64,000 bases of DNA, taken from positions 1-64,000 of the forward strand of contig JAUSFB010000048.1 in assembly GCA_030651575.1 (NCBI GenBank), given 5' to 3'. This DNA is from Phaeospirillum sp. (GTDB taxonomy: Bacteria; Pseudomonadota; Alphaproteobacteria; Rhodospirillales; Magnetospirillaceae). This document shows, piece by piece, positions 34,379-43,247 of the stretch. The notes beneath the pieces are model-generated. The model did no database searches and was not told the DNA's origin. It saw nothing but the letters and a program-made list of their open reading frames with translations. Numbering within the stretch: position 1 is the stretch's first letter; every line of letters starts with the position of its first letter. A program made the translations under genes and the position numbers.

Positions 34379-35622
34379 GAAGCATCCTTCGCCGGGGCGC
34401 GACCCGCCATCAGGCATAAAGCCGCGACCAGCCACAGAACCCCCAACCACCAGCTTTGCCAGGCGCCGTAGGATACCTCCGATATGGCCAGGGCCGCCGC
34501 CAGGGCGCCAGCACCGCTGGCGCGTCCCAACCGGTCCAGCGCCGGGTTCCGCCCGATCCGGCCGATCAGCCACCACAGAAATCCCGCCAGAAGCAACGCT
34601 CCCGGCAGACCCAGTTCCAGCCACCATTGCAAGACGGCGTTATGGGGATGAAGCGGCAGCCGCGCCCCGACGATCTCGCGCCGGACCACGCCCGTCTCGT
34701 CCACATCCCGGATGGTCAGCATCTCGGCCCCGCCGGGATCGGCCCGCGCCGCCTCCATCCCCCAGCCACGCAGAGGGTGTTCGCCGATGCGCTGTCCGGC
34801 ATAGCGCCAGATGACCAGCCGGTGATGGGTGGAAGACGGCAGCCAGGGCAGCACGTTGAAGGACTGGGGCGGCTCGGGCAAAGCGCGCGCCGCCATGGGC
34901 AGGACCGCGACGCCAGCCACCACCGCCACCCGCAGAATCACGAATCCCCATCGCGGCGCTGCCAGCGCCAGGGCAAAAGTCGGGAGTCCCACGGCCAGGG
35001 ACAGCCGCACGGCCAGACTGTCGCCGATGGCCAGGACAAGCATGGTCCCCAGGCAGGCCAGCGCCAGCAGAAAATTCCGCCCCCTCCAGGCGATCAGGGA
35101 AAACGGCCACAGCAAAAGGGCCAGGGTCGTGGCGCCCCGGCTGAGTTGGGATTTGTACTCGACCGGAATCGGCTGCCCTCCCTTGGCCACGGACAGCAAT
35201 CCCGACACCGCATTGCCGGTCGCCAGATCGCCGGCGACCAACGCGGCGCCCAGCGCCAGACCCGCCGCCGCCGCCCAGGCGATCAGGCGGGACCGGGAGG
35301 ACTCGACCTGCCCGGCGAAGCCCAGGCCCAGCACCCCCGCCACCGCCAGACCGGCGATGCGGGCAAGGGTGGCCGCACCCTGGCCCGGCTCCGGCGCCCA
35401 AACCAGGGTCGCGCCCCCCCACAGCCCCAGGAGTCCCACGAAAAACAATGGCGTCCGGGGTATCCGGTCAAAGCGGTGTTTCCGCCACAGGACCCCCGCT
35501 GCGATCAGGCCGAAAACCGGCAGATAAACCGCCATGCCGAACGGCGCCAATACCGCGAGCGGAGGGACGAAAAACACCGCCAGGGCGAATGCCGCCTCCC
35601 GAGACAGATTTGGATAGACCAT
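34375..35622 (-). CDS. O-antigen ligase family protein (WaaL-like)
   Basis: 415 residues with about 11 hydrophobic helices and one large periplasmic loop near residues 240-330. The loop carries the family features R-rich WRYAGQRIGEHPLRGWGMEAA and LPLHPHNAVLQWWLELGLPGALL, including the HPHN(A/x)-x-L histidine motif of ligases. It would join undecaprenyl-linked polysaccharide to lipid A core. It is transcribed with the heparinase-like gene (ATGA overlap), 10 bases after the epimerase gene. Confidence 0.85.
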   Translation of the reverse strand: MVYPNLSREAAFALAVFFVPPLAVLAPFGMAVYLPVFGLIAAGVLWRKHRFDRIPRTPLFFVGLLGLWGGATLVWAPEPGQGAATLARIAGLAVAGVLGLGFAGQVESSRSRLIAWAAAAGLALGAALVAGDLATGNAVSGLLSVAKGGQPIPVEYKSQLSRGATTLALLLWPFSLIAWRGRNFLLALACLGTMLVLAIGDSLAVRLSLAVGLPTFALALAAPRWGFVILRVAVVAGVAVLPMAARALPEPPQSFNVLPWLPSSTHHRLVIWRYAGQRIGEHPLRGWGMEAARADPGGAEMLTIRDVDETGVVRREIVGARLPLHPHNAVLQWWLELGLPGALLLAGFLWWLIGRIGRNPALDRLGRASGAGALAAALAISEVSYGAWQSWWLGVLWLVAALCLMAGRAPAKDAS

Positions 35623-35632
35623 GGTCTATCGA

Positions 35633-36622
35633 CTACCCCAGATACTTGAACCAGGTCTCGGTCGCCTTGGCGATGGAGACCGGATCCCACAGCGGCGCCT
35701 CGCGCCAGTAGTCGATATTTTCGACGATCCGGCGCACGCCTTCCTCGAACGACACTTCGGGCTTCCAGCCCAGTTCGCCGGTCAGCTTGGTGATGTCGGC
35801 GAAGGTGCAATCGGGCTCGCCCGGTCGCTTGGGAATATGGACGGCGTCACAGCCCAGCAGTTCCACCAACCGGTTAACCGATTGCGGACAGCCGGCGCCC
35901 AGGTTCCACACCTGCCCGACCATGGGGGTCTCGGCGGCGGCCAGAAAGGCGCGCGCCACATCTGTGACATAGAGAAAATCGCGGCTCTGCGTGCCGTCGC
36001 CGACCACGGTCAGCGGCTTGCCCGCCAGCATCTGGCGCAAGAAGACTCCGAACACCGCCCCATAGGCCCCAGACGTGCGCGAACGGGTGCCGTAGGCGTT
36101 GAAAATCCGCACGGCGTTGACCGGCAGTTTATAGCAGCCATGCCAATGAAAGCAGGCTTGCTCGCCCTGATACTTGGATAGGGCATAGGGATATTGCGGC
36201 CGGATCGGGTGATCCTCACGGGTCGGAGTCTCCGCCAGACCATAGCAGGAGGACGACGCGGCATAGACCACTTTGGCGCCGACGGCACGGGCGCACTCCA
36301 ACACATGCACCGTGCCCAGGACATTGGCCGACATGTATTCCAGCGGCTGTTCCATGGACGGCACGATATCGCCGATCCCGGCGAAGTGAAAAACATACCG
36401 GGCGTCGGCGAAGAGTGACGAGCCGGCCTCCAGGGCGCGGGCATCGATCTTCTCGAACGTCACATCGGGATTGGCGGCATGATGGGCCAGATTGGCCTCG
36501 CGGCCCCCGATCAGATTGTCGATGACGCGCACGGCATAGCCGCGCTCGACCAGCAGATCCACCATATGGGAACCGATGAAGCCGGCGCCGCCGGTGACGA
36601 CGGCGATGGGACGAGTGTTCAT
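35633..36622 (-). CDS. NAD-dependent sugar epimerase/dehydratase (extended SDR)
   Basis: 329 residues from the ATG at 36622; a longer frame upstream overlaps non-coding sequence. It has the Rossmann motif TGGAGFIGS near the N-terminus, YAASSSCYG and the catalytic Y-x3-K as YALSKYQGE, and the NAFGT-like NAYGTRSR. The family includes UDP-glucose 4-epimerases and related NDP-sugar modifiers; substrate not determinable. It lies in a minus-strand run with a radical SAM gene upstream and the O-antigen ligase downstream. Confidence 0.85.
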   Translation of the reverse strand: MNTRPIAVVTGGAGFIGSHMVDLLVERGYAVRVIDNLIGGREANLAHHAANPDVTFEKIDARALEAGSSLFADARYVFHFAGIGDIVPSMEQPLEYMSANVLGTVHVLECARAVGAKVVYAASSSCYGLAETPTREDHPIRPQYPYALSKYQGEQACFHWHGCYKLPVNAVRIFNAYGTRSRTSGAYGAVFGVFLRQMLAGKPLTVVGDGTQSRDFLYVTDVARAFLAAAETPMVGQVWNLGAGCPQSVNRLVELLGCDAVHIPKRPGEPDCTFADITKLTGELGWKPEVSFEEGVRRIVENIDYWREAPLWDPVSIAKATETWFKYLG

Positions 36623-36651
36623 GGAACGCAATACCTTGATAGAGGGCGACG

Positions 36652-37749
36652 TCAGATGAAATTCACATGTGACGGCGGGTTGTCGATCAGCCGGAACAGA
36701 TAGCGGTTCACTTCGTCCATGCGGCAATTCCGGCGACAATCGTCAATGCACATTTCCTCGCGGACGAAGACGTGATTCGCCTTGCGCTTTTCGCCCTCCC
36801 AGATGTCTTGGAAGGATTTTTCGGAGATGTTGCCATAGTCGAAGCGGCTGTCCTCCAGATAGGCGCCACAACCGAAGACCGAGCCAGACGCCATGATATG
36901 AGCCCACAGATAGGGCGTGGAATAGCAGCGGGTATAGCGATCCGAAGCCGTGTAGTTGCGCATGGTGTTGGTGCGGAACACCAGCGTGAACGTATCGGTG
37001 GACAGATCCCGCAGGCTGGCTTCCAGGTCCAGGAACTGCTGGTAATCCAGATCCTTATAGGCCTGGGTCAGGCTGTGGCCAAGATGGGAGTAGGGCTTCA
37101 CCACCAGATAATCGAGACCGATCCGGTCACGGCAGATTTCCGCCAGCATCCGGACTTCATGGGCGTTTTCGGGCAGCAGCAGAATCTGCGCCCCCAGCGT
37201 CACCGGAAGATTGCCGGCCTTCTTCGTCGCCACCATCTTGGACAGATTGGAAATCGCCAGTTCGAAATGGGATTCCTTGGTGCGGTGAATTTTGGCATAG
37301 GTCTCGGCGGAGCCCGCGTTGACCGATGCTTTCAGCCAGGTGACATGGGGCAGTGCCTCCTCGCAGAAATCCTTGGGCATGGCCGTGGCGTTGGTGGTAA
37401 ACGAACAATCGATGCCGGAGGCCTTGGTCAACTGGACGATCTTGCAGATGTCCTTGTGAAGCATGGGCTCACCCTCGCCGGCGAACATGATGCTTTTCAC
37501 GCCCAGCCGGCCCATTTCGGGAATCCGCTCCGACAGCATTTCATAGCTCAGCGTCCGGGTCTGGTAGCCGATGTAATCATAGGCGCAAAAGACGCAGCGG
37601 TGATTGCACGCCCCCACCGGGCCGATCTCCACATAGATGGGATAGATCTTCTTGGCCTTCTCCCAATCGCCCTTGGCTTCGAGAAGGGCCGCGACGCGCT
37701 CGGGATGGTAGATCAGCTTGTGGCTGTCGATAAGATGAAGATCACTCAT
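36652..37749 (-). CDS. Radical SAM protein with SPASM-like C-terminal cysteines
   Basis: 365 residues. The radical SAM cluster motif is CNHRCVFC (C48, C52, C55), followed by the glycine-rich MFAGEGEPMLH. Extra cysteines near the C-terminus (GCGAYLED, CIDDCRRNC) resemble the SPASM auxiliary cluster. Genes like this in O-antigen loci modify sugars or small ligands, but the substrate is unknown. It is 29 bases upstream of the epimerase gene and divergent from the Hsp70-like gene, with about 180 bases between for promoters. Confidence 0.85.
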   Translation of the reverse strand: MSDLHLIDSHKLIYHPERVAALLEAKGDWEKAKKIYPIYVEIGPVGACNHRCVFCAYDYIGYQTRTLSYEMLSERIPEMGRLGVKSIMFAGEGEPMLHKDICKIVQLTKASGIDCSFTTNATAMPKDFCEEALPHVTWLKASVNAGSAETYAKIHRTKESHFELAISNLSKMVATKKAGNLPVTLGAQILLLPENAHEVRMLAEICRDRIGLDYLVVKPYSHLGHSLTQAYKDLDYQQFLDLEASLRDLSTDTFTLVFRTNTMRNYTASDRYTRCYSTPYLWAHIMASGSVFGCGAYLEDSRFDYGNISEKSFQDIWEGEKRKANHVFVREEMCIDDCRRNCRMDEVNRYLFRLIDNPPSHVNFI

Positions 37750-37931
37750 TGATCAGGATATTCCGGATAGGACGCAAGATAGCCGCGCATCATAGCGCAA
37801 ACGGCGGATTCCGGGAATATGGAACGGCGGCGGCGTTCCGACAAGATCGGTCCTCCGGGCAACGCGGCAGGTGCGCATTGCGCCGCACGCTGCTAAAACC
37901 CGGTCCCCGGTAATGAGGACAGGACGCGTGA

Positions 37932-39218
37932 ATGTTCGTCGGAATGGATTTTGGCACCACCAACAGCGCCGTCGCGGTCTCTGGCCCCGAACGCGCCACC
38001 GAGGTGATCCGCTTCGCCACCTCCTCGGGACCGGCCTCGACCCTGCGCTCGGTCCTGGCCTTCGACAAGGCCCACCGCGATGCCCATAAGCGTATCCAGC
38101 CCCTGGTCGGCCACGACGCCATCGACACCTATCTGCATGGCGACGGCGAGTGCCGCTTTTTGCAATCCTTCAAATCCTACCTGACCAGCCGCTCGTTCAG
38201 CAGCACCGCCATTCTGGGGACCACCTACAGCCTGGAAGACATGGTGGCGCTGATCGTCGGCCATCTGCGCCGCGCCGCCGAAGGAGGGGGAAGCCGGATC
38301 GAGCGGGTGGTGGCGGGACGCCCGGTGCGGTTCGTCGCCGAGGGCGGCGAGGAGGAAGACGACTACGCCACCGGCCGGCTGATCGAAGCCTTCGCCAAGG
38401 CCGGAATCGGCGAGGTGGTGTTCGAGTTCGAGCCCATCGCCGCCGCCTATTACTACGAAAGCACCCTCGACCACGACCAGACGGTGCTGGTGGCCGATTT
38501 CGGCGGCGGCACCAGCGACTTTTGCCTGATCCGGCTGGGACCGGGCCGCGCCCGGCTAGGCCGCCCGGAAGAGTCCATCATCGGCACGGCGGGCGTCGGC
38601 ATCGCCGGCGACGCTTTCGACCGCCGCATCGTCGAACACGGCCTGTCCGGCCATTTCGGCAAGAACACCACCTATGACAGCGGCGGCAAGATCCTGCCCA
38701 TGCCGGCCTGGGTCTACGCCAAGCTGGAACGCTGGCACCATGTCGCCTTTCTCAACACCCCGCAGACGCTGCGGCTGCTGCGCGATCTTCAACGCCATGT
38801 AGAGCATCCCGACCAGGTCGAGCAGCTGCTGGCGCTGATCGAATACAATCTTGGCTACCATCTTTACCGCGCGGTGGAACAGGCCAAGCTGGAGCTGTCC
38901 CTGGCTGGGGAAGCCCTGTTCCGCTTCGACCACGACCCGGTCACCGTCACCCGGCGGATCACCCGGACCGAGTTCGAAGGCTGGATCGGCAAGGAATTGG
39001 CCGCTATCGAATCTTGCGTCGAGGGCCTGCTGGACTCCACCGCCACCCCGACGGCCAAGGTCGATCGGGTCTTTCTGACCGGCGGCTCGTCGCTGGTGCC
39101 GGCGGTGCGGGCCATTTTCGCCCGCCGATTCGGCGAGGACCGGATCAGTTCCGGCGGCGAGTTCATTTCAGTGGCCAGCGGCCTTGCCCAACGCGCCCGT
39201 GAAGTGTTCACGGCCTGA
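37932..39218 (+). CDS. Hsp70-like protein (YegD type)
   Basis: 428 residues with an actin/Hsp70 ATPase fold and no substrate-binding domain. Phosphate loops are GMDFGTTNSAVAV and VADFGGGTSDFCLIRL, the adenosine motif is LTGGSSLVPAVR, and the middle carries FEFEPIAAAYYYE. This length and architecture match the short YegD-type Hsp70 relatives, whose role is poorly known. The gene is flanked by the radical SAM gene (divergent) and the arginase-like gene (about 100 bases downstream), neither suggesting a chaperone system. Confidence 0.85.
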   Translation: MFVGMDFGTTNSAVAVSGPERATEVIRFATSSGPASTLRSVLAFDKAHRDAHKRIQPLVGHDAIDTYLHGDGECRFLQSFKSYLTSRSFSSTAILGTTYSLEDMVALIVGHLRRAAEGGGSRIERVVAGRPVRFVAEGGEEEDDYATGRLIEAFAKAGIGEVVFEFEPIAAAYYYESTLDHDQTVLVADFGGGTSDFCLIRLGPGRARLGRPEESIIGTAGVGIAGDAFDRRIVEHGLSGHFGKNTTYDSGGKILPMPAWVYAKLERWHHVAFLNTPQTLRLLRDLQRHVEHPDQVEQLLALIEYNLGYHLYRAVEQAKLELSLAGEALFRFDHDPVTVTRRITRTEFEGWIGKELAAIESCVEGLLDSTATPTAKVDRVFLTGGSSLVPAVRAIFARRFGEDRISSGGEFISVASGLAQRAREVFTA

Positions 39219-39317
39219 CCGCCCCGATGGGGACGTTGACGGATCACGGGGAGGAATTTACGCTGCTCGAATGGCCCGGCCCTTGGGGGACGGCGGGACG
39301 AGTCGTTTCGGTATCAC

Positions 39318-40220
39318 ATGGGAGATGTCACCGTGCACCCCACCTTCGCTTTACCGCCAAGCTTCCTGGGCGGATGCGCGGCCAGCCCCGAAACGGCGGA
39401 GTTTTGCATCGCCGGAATTCCCTTTGACCTGGGCGTCACCAACCGCTCTGGCGCTCGGGATGGTCCCCATGCCGTCCGTCGCGCCAGTCGGATGCTGGCC
39501 GATGGCGCCAATCCGGTCGGCTGGGTCGACCCCCAAGTCCTGTCCGTCGCCGATCTGGGCGATTTCACCCTGGCCCTGGGCGATATCGCAGCCTCGCTGG
39601 AGCAGATCGAACGACAGGCGACGGGATGCCGTCATCTTCTGGCCATCGGCGGCGATCATACGGTCACGCTGGCCCTGCTGCGGGCGTTGACAAAGCGGAT
39701 CGGCCCGGTCGGACTGATTCACTTCGACGCCCATAGCGATACCTGGCCCGACAATTTCGGCCAGCCGCTGGCCCATGGCTCGCCGTTCTTTCACGCCCTG
39801 GAAGAGGGATTGGTCGATCCCCGCCGCATGGTCCAGGTCGGCATCCGGTCTCCCATGCCCAAGGCGGTGCATGACTGGACCGTTTCGCGTGGGGTGACCA
39901 TCATCACCGCCGAGGAAGCCCATATTCAAGGCCCCGCCGCCGTGGCCGAACGGATCCTGACCGTGATCGGCGAGCACCAGGCCTATCTCAGCTTCGACAT
40001 CGACGCCATCGACCCCGGCCAGGCGCCGGGAACCGGCACACCGGAAATCGGCGGCCTGTTCACTTGGCAGGTGATGGCCATCCTGCAACGCCTGAAGACC
40101 GTCCGCTTCGCCGGCATGGACGTGGTCGAGGTCGCCCCCGCCTACGACGTCTCGGAAATCACCGCCTTGGCGGCGGCAACCATCTTGTGGCAGTACCTGA
40201 CCCTCCAGGCCCGGTCCTAG
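39318..40220 (+). CDS. Ureohydrolase: agmatinase/arginase family
   Basis: Up to 300 residues from ATG 39318; a GTG at 39333 has a better Shine-Dalgarno (GGGAGA) and may be the true start. The binuclear manganese ligands are complete: GGDHTVT, HFDAHSDTW and SFDIDAIDP. It hydrolyses a guanidino compound such as agmatine, arginine or guanidinobutyrate to urea and an amine. The sequence resembles agmatinases (SpeB) more than true arginases, but substrate cannot be fixed by eye. Its stop overlaps a small convergent ORF by four bases. Confidence 0.85.
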   Translation: MGDVTVHPTFALPPSFLGGCAASPETAEFCIAGIPFDLGVTNRSGARDGPHAVRRASRMLADGANPVGWVDPQVLSVADLGDFTLALGDIAASLEQIERQATGCRHLLAIGGDHTVTLALLRALTKRIGPVGLIHFDAHSDTWPDNFGQPLAHGSPFFHALEEGLVDPRRMVQVGIRSPMPKAVHDWTVSRGVTIITAEEAHIQGPAAVAERILTVIGEHQAYLSFDIDAIDPGQAPGTGTPEIGGLFTWQVMAILQRLKTVRFAGMDVVEVAPAYDVSEITALAAATILWQYLTLQARS

Positions 40221-40363
40221 CCCTCCAACAAGGCGAGGCCGACGCTCAGGGCCATGGTGAAGGTGATCCCGACGCTCAACAGATAGGCGGCCGGTAGGGC
40301 GGCCTTGATCAGGTGGCAGGCGATGCCGCAAATAGCCACACTATTATTGTCGGCTTTATTCAT
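40217..40363 (-). CDS. Small hydrophobic protein, unknown
   Basis: 48 residues from ATG 40363: a short polar start (MNKADNNSVAICGI) and then one or two membrane-type segments (CHLIKAALPAAYLLSVGITF, TMALSVGLALLEG). It is convergent with the ureohydrolase gene (four-base overlap). The Shine-Dalgarno is weak and the family is unknown. It may be a real small membrane protein, but chance cannot be excluded. Confidence 0.4.
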   Translation of the reverse strand: MNKADNNSVAICGIACHLIKAALPAAYLLSVGITFTMALSVGLALLEG

Positions 40364-40500
40364 GATGAAGAACCCTTTTGTTCGGAGAGTTCCCCATGTA
40401 TAGCCTAGCGCCCAACTTTGGTATTTGACTTTGGTTAGCCCTCGGCGGAAATCCCCCTCGAACGGATTGCGGCGATAGCCCGGCAAGGGCCGCCAATATT

Positions 40501-40534
40501 AAAAGGCCCCGAACCTTGCGGGTCGGGGCCTTTT
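40501..40534 (-). terminator. Rho-independent terminator after the OmpA-like lipoprotein gene
   Basis: AAAAGGCCCCGA and TCGGGGCCTTTT form a 12-bp stem around a short loop, with a T-run at each end. It lies 22 bases past the stop of the minus-strand lipoprotein gene. The A/T symmetry lets it work in both directions. Confidence 0.85.
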
Positions 40535-40556
40535 AACTGGTGTTGGTCTGTCGTGA

Positions 40557-41645
40557 TTAGCGCACGAAGACCTGGACCTCACCGCTGCCGGCATTGGCGC
40601 TGGTGGTCGAGGTGGCGCTGACCCGACTGGCCGGCAGATTCATATTGGTCAACGACCGCAAGACCGAATCGGCGTTCCGCTTGGCGGTCGAAGCCGACAG
40701 GGCCTGCTGGCCGGGGGTGGAGCCGACCGGAGACACCGCGACCACGCTGAAGGTGGCGTTGGGGCGACGGTCCAGCGCGCTTTTGATGGCGGCGTACAGG
40801 GCCGGCTCGTAATTCACATTGGGCCGGTCGAAGCGAATGGTGACCAGCGGCATCTCGCCCGAGGCCATGACCCGCGCCGGGGTGGCGTCATAGCTGGCAT
40901 TGATGCGATTGCCAAGGCCGCCGGCGAACAGGGCGCCGTTCTTGATCCCCAGGGCCAAGGCGTTGAGGTTCTGCTTTTCCGAGGCGACGTACTGCTGCTG
41001 GCGGGTGGCGTCATTGGTCAGCTCGCTGAGCAGGCGTTCGACCATCACCACGGTCCGGTTGGTCTCGTCTTCCAGGATACGCAGCTGACGGTGATCCTCG
41101 TCGACGGCCCCCGACAACGACCGCGCCGCCCGTACCGATTCCAGCAAGAAGGCGGCCATGGTCGACGACGAGGTCACGTCGTTGGTCAGGCGGTTCATCT
41201 TCAAGACGTCGTCGGTGATGCGGTCCAATTCGCCCTGGGCGGCATTCCACTGTTGAGTCAAGATCGGATTGCCGGGAGTGGTTCCAACCTGGAGGCGGGC
41301 GTTGATGGCGGCGACGGTGCCGTGATAACGCTGGGAATCCTGCACCGTCTCGCCACGGATCTGTTGCAACGCCTGATTTTGCCGCGACAAAGTGGCCTGT
41401 AGCGACGACAGGTCGTTGCGCAACGAGGCGGCCTTGCCCCCGACGAACGTCCCCGTGGGCGAGGCGGCGGTCACGCCGACCGGCTCGTAACTGGACGACC
41501 CCATAATCGGCGGGCCATCCTGATCGGCAACCGTCTGATTGGCGACGGTCCCGGTCGTGGGGAACAGCGCGTCCTCGGCGAACGAGCATCCGCCTGCCAG
41601 GAGAGCCGCGCAGAGCGCCGCGGCATGGGTCTTTTTCAGGGCCAT
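40557..41645 (-). CDS. Lipoprotein with OmpA-like C-terminal domain
   Basis: 362 residues. A lipoprotein signal with lipobox LAGGC (cysteine at about residue 20) is followed by a long helical, Gln/Ser/Thr-rich middle (about 75-220, heptad-like LRNDLSSLQATLSRQNQALQQ) and a C-terminal module resembling OmpA-type peptidoglycan-binding domains (YAAIKSALDRRPNATFSVVAVSPVG, AKRNADSVLRSLTNMNLPASRVS). A role in outer-membrane/peptidoglycan attachment or an envelope machine is likely. It is monocistronic with its own terminator. Confidence 0.72.
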   Translation of the reverse strand: MALKKTHAAALCAALLAGGCSFAEDALFPTTGTVANQTVADQDGPPIMGSSSYEPVGVTAASPTGTFVGGKAASLRNDLSSLQATLSRQNQALQQIRGETVQDSQRYHGTVAAINARLQVGTTPGNPILTQQWNAAQGELDRITDDVLKMNRLTNDVTSSSTMAAFLLESVRAARSLSGAVDEDHRQLRILEDETNRTVVMVERLLSELTNDATRQQQYVASEKQNLNALALGIKNGALFAGGLGNRINASYDATPARVMASGEMPLVTIRFDRPNVNYEPALYAAIKSALDRRPNATFSVVAVSPVGSTPGQQALSASTAKRNADSVLRSLTNMNLPASRVSATSTTSANAGSGEVQVFVR

Positions 41646-41859
41646 TGGGATAGCTGATCCTTTGGTTCGCCAGTTCGGACAAATGCCGCCGGGGGCCGGA
41701 TCATTTCAATAAAATGAAACATGGCCGTCCCCCCGCTAACTTTGGGTCGGATTTTACGCAATTGGCCTACCTGCCACAAGTCCGCATTTCGATTGGTGGT
41801 ACATGAATGCCAAATGAAGCCATAATCTTTGGGGTGCCTTCCGTCTTTCAATTTCAGAC

Positions 41860-41888
41860 TTGCAGGGGCCATGGGGTTTGTGTATGTT
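41860..41888 (+). promoter_or_regulatory. Promoter of tRNA-Arg(ACG)
   Basis: TTGCAG (41860-41865), 17-base spacer and TATGTT (41883-41888), about 45 bases ahead of the tRNA 5' end. Confidence 0.5.
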
Positions 41889-41932
41889 CCGCGTCCTCGC
41901 CGGGATGTACTCAAAACCCGGTGGGAGGCGAA

Positions 41933-42009
41933 GCGCCCGTAGCTCAATTGGATAGAGCACCAGACTACGAATCTGGGGGTTGGAAGTTCGAGTCTTTCCG
42001 GGCGCGCCA
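41933..42009 (+). tRNA. tRNA-Arg (anticodon ACG)
   Basis: 77 nt with encoded CCA. Acceptor stem GCGCCCG/CGGGCGC pairs fully, D-arm AGCTCAATTGGATAGAGC, anticodon arm CCAGA-CTACGAA-TCTGG giving anticodon ACG, T-loop GTTCGAGTC. Protein-like frames antisense to it are artefacts. Confidence 0.95.
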
Positions 42010-42121
42010 TTTTCCCTGAAGCAAAACAAGCCCTTAGCCTGACGGATGTCTTCGCCGCCGGGAATCATCTTGGGCTGAACCGACCGCCCCGGATAAAGCC
42101 GGCGCGGTCCGCGCCTTGGCG

Positions 42122-43240
42122 TCAGCGGGGACTGGACGGCAAGCTGATCAGCCGGTCCGCCACGGACTCGGTCACCGGCAAGGCGTCGCGCGGGCAGTCG
42201 CCATACATGGCAAGCCGGTGCATGGGAGTCCAGAGCGGGCGGCACTGAATGCCGACGGCGCTCGCCTCTTCGATCACCCGCTCGATCAAGGCGCGGTCGG
42301 GCCGGTCCAGCAACAAGGCGGTCAGCCAGTAGTTGGAGCGCACCTCGGCGGTTTCCCGAAAGATCCGCACCCCGTCCAGGCCGGCGAAGGCCGCGTCATA
42401 GCGTTCGGCCAGCCGCCGCTTGTGCTCGACATACTCGGCCAGAACCTCCATCTGGGCGCAGCCCAGGGCGGCGTTGAGATTGGGCAGGCGGTAGTTCCAG
42501 CCCACCTCGTCATGATCAAAGCGAAAGGGATGCGGCAGTTTGGCGGTGGTGGTCAGATGCTTGGCCCGCTTGGCCAGAGCCGCGTCATTGGTCAGGATGG
42601 CGCCGCCACCGCCGGTGGTGACGATCTTGTTGCCATTGAAGCTGAGGGACGCCACCAGACCGTGATTGCCGGTATGGCGACCTTTGTACAAGCTGCCCAG
42701 CGACTCGGCGGCGTCTTCCACCAGGGCGACGCCGTGGCGGGCGCAGACCTCGGCCAGCCCGTCGAGGTCTGCCGGCTGGCCGAAGGCGTGCATCACCACC
42801 ACGGCCTTGATCGGCCGGTCCTTGTGACGGGTGAGATGCGCGTCGAGTCGGACGGGGTCGAGCCCCAGGGTCCGCTCCTCCACATCGATAAAACGGCAGG
42901 CGGCGCCGCAATGACTGACCGCGTTGGCGGTGGCGACGAAGGTCAGCGACGGAACCACCACCTCGTGACCCGGCCGGACTCCCGCCAGATGCAGGCAGAC
43001 CTGAAGCGCGGCGGTGCCGTTGACCACCGCCACCGCATGGGCGACCCCGGTTGCCTCGGCCAGCATGGCCTCGAAGCGATCCACATAGGCCCCCACCGAC
43101 GAGACCCAGCCGGTATCGATGCAGTCCTTGACATAGGCGGCCTCGTTGCCCCGGAACACCGGCGCATGCAGCGGCACCATGCCCTCGGCCTTCGCGTCGT
43201 CGCGCCAGAATTCAACCAGTCGGCGGGTGATCTCGTGCAT
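42122..43240 (-). CDS. legC: LegC-type PLP aminotransferase (DegT/DnrJ/EryC1/StrS family)
   Basis: 372 residues from the ATG at 43240, seven bases after the dehydratase gene. The N-terminus PLHAPVFRGNEAAYVKDCIDTGWVSSVG matches LegC proteins closely. The PLP lysine lies in SFNGNKIVTTGGGG. With LegB it would turn UDP-GlcNAc into the 4-amino-4,6-dideoxy sugar that leads to legionaminic acid or a bacillosamine-like residue. The rest of a legionaminate pathway is not in this window, though a NeuD/PglD-like gene begins at its right edge. A longer frame upstream is a shadow of legB. Confidence 0.85.
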   Translation of the reverse strand: MHEITRRLVEFWRDDAKAEGMVPLHAPVFRGNEAAYVKDCIDTGWVSSVGAYVDRFEAMLAEATGVAHAVAVVNGTAALQVCLHLAGVRPGHEVVVPSLTFVATANAVSHCGAACRFIDVEERTLGLDPVRLDAHLTRHKDRPIKAVVVMHAFGQPADLDGLAEVCARHGVALVEDAAESLGSLYKGRHTGNHGLVASLSFNGNKIVTTGGGGAILTNDAALAKRAKHLTTTAKLPHPFRFDHDEVGWNYRLPNLNAALGCAQMEVLAEYVEHKRRLAERYDAAFAGLDGVRIFRETAEVRSNYWLTALLLDRPDRALIERVIEEASAVGIQCRPLWTPMHRLAMYGDCPRDALPVTESVADRLISLPSSPR

Positions 43241-43247
43241 TCGGAGC

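Noticed and set aside
36623..36739. 39-residue upstream extension of the epimerase gene
   Set aside because: It precedes the canonical start at 36622, overlaps the 3' end of the radical SAM gene and is not part of the SDR fold.
41636..42245. Minus-strand ORFs across tRNA-Arg(ACG), including the phrase RPERLELPTPRF
   Set aside because: This is a well-known false protein made by translating the antisense of a tRNA-Arg gene; it has no ribosome binding site.
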